Origin: Pelargonium tetragonum
Lineage: Eukaryota > Streptophyta > Magnoliopsida > Geraniales > Geraniaceae
DNA: 64,000 bases
Reading direction: 5' to 3'
NCBI GenBank assembly: GCA_036897445.1
Contig: JAYMTL010000016.1
Location: 62,001-126,000 of the forward strand
Part shown: piece by piece, positions 63,701-64,000 of the stretch
Layout: every line of letters starts with the position of its first letter
How positions within the stretch are numbered: the stretch's first letter is position 1
Translations under genes and position numbers: made by a program
The notes under the pieces: generated by a model
What the model saw: the letters and a program-made list of their open reading frames with translations, nothing else
Databases searched by the model: none
What the model was told of the DNA's origin: nothing

Positions 63701-64000
63701 AAAAGCATTTAAAGTGTACGAAATTCAAGGGCAAGGAGCAGCTACTTCAATAGAAGGCTTCTCCGCCCTAAGTAGTATTTTGCAAAAAGAAACAAGGACT
63801 CATTTATATCACGCATTAATCCAAAAGGAAATTCTAGTGTTTCTTTTTTTATTAGACCTCTTTTTACTAGGATACAAGCAAAGACCCCTATGTATATGCA
63901 GAAACCTCTTAACTTTTAAAAAACAATCTGACTTTCTGACTAGATATAAATAAAGCTCCGAGTCCCGGGTAATACCAAAAAAAGATTATAAAAAGAGTTC
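60776..64000. other. gene-empty background
   Basis: A doublet TTAATCAT lies near 61057-61073, GGGAATTCC at 63538-63546 and AGGATCCT near 63408. The only frame above 60 codons, 63693-63953 (86 codons, plus), begins with TTG and is described in the rejected list. No gene is seen running off the right edge. Confidence 0.5.

Noticed and set aside
63693-63953. 86-codon plus-strand frame near the right edge
   Set aside because: Starts at TTG, no recognised domain, length within chance, and no upstream signal. The hydrophobic run in the second half follows from T-rich DNA.
1-64000. CRISPR array
   Set aside because: No direct repeat of 20-40 bases recurs at regular spacing. The AGGTAACGAAG repeat copies are kilobases apart.
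1-64000. Genes hidden by a reassigned stop code (for example TAA/TAG read as glutamine)
   Set aside because: TGA occurs at about its expected frequency in the lines inspected, so reading the other two as sense would not open long frames. I did not test every frame.

Overview
This 64 kb window has roughly one third G+C by spot counts and appears to contain no ordinary protein-coding gene. The longest start-to-stop reading on either strand is 97 codons. For random DNA of this composition, a few runs of about that length are expected in 64 kb read in six frames. I saw no recognisable protein domain, rRNA core, CRISPR array, insertion sequence or origin. The only gene-like object I can support is a degenerate tRNA-Lys(UUU)-like sequence at 57804-57876. 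Weaker tRNA-like debris is scattered elsewhere.

The base composition is informative. In nine 60-base lines taken across the window I counted about 63 TA against 48 AT, and about 35 CA+TG against 42 AC+GT. TA excess with CA/TG deficit is the classical footprint of repeat-induced point mutation (RIP: C to T in CpA) in filamentous ascomycetes. Four islands show it strongly and on one strand only: 13780-14190, 56950-57400 and 60455-60680 keep CA but have almost no TG, while 20690-21520 keeps TG but loses CA. My best guess is therefore a gene-empty, AT-rich, heterochromatin-like block of a filamentous ascomycete, built from old and badly decayed repeats. A bloated organelle genome full of tRNA debris and short palindromes is a live alternative. 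The sequence alone does not decide between them.

Layout: 1-9400 is gene-empty background with G+C-rich palindromes, a C-rich skew block (8521-9000), a hairpin (9010-9032) and a tandem decamer. 9421-9482 is a tRNA-like remnant on the minus strand; its 5' half recurs as a dispersed short repeat at 21653, 35425, 36441 and 38847. 12480-12960 holds a strong hairpin, a perfect 10-bp palindrome and a B-box/T-arm motif, and is followed by the first RIP-like island. 16800-16980 is a G-rich skew block. 18637-18708 is a second minus-strand tRNA-like remnant, followed by an isolated T-arm motif (19686) and the minus-polarity island (20690-21520). 21530-56900 is mostly featureless background with a perfect 11-bp inverted repeat (23460-23483), pairs of short dispersed repeats and a few marginal open stretches. 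56950-60780 holds two islands, the tRNA-Lys-like sequence and one copy of a dispersed repeat. 60800-64000 is background.

The background itself is unusual for its many short palindromes with a GG-NN-CC type core (GGATCC, GGAATTCC, AGGAGCTCCT, AGGGGCCCCT), which appear well above what base composition predicts. There are no operons or cooperating genes to describe. The interest lies in how this DNA was made and what keeps it.
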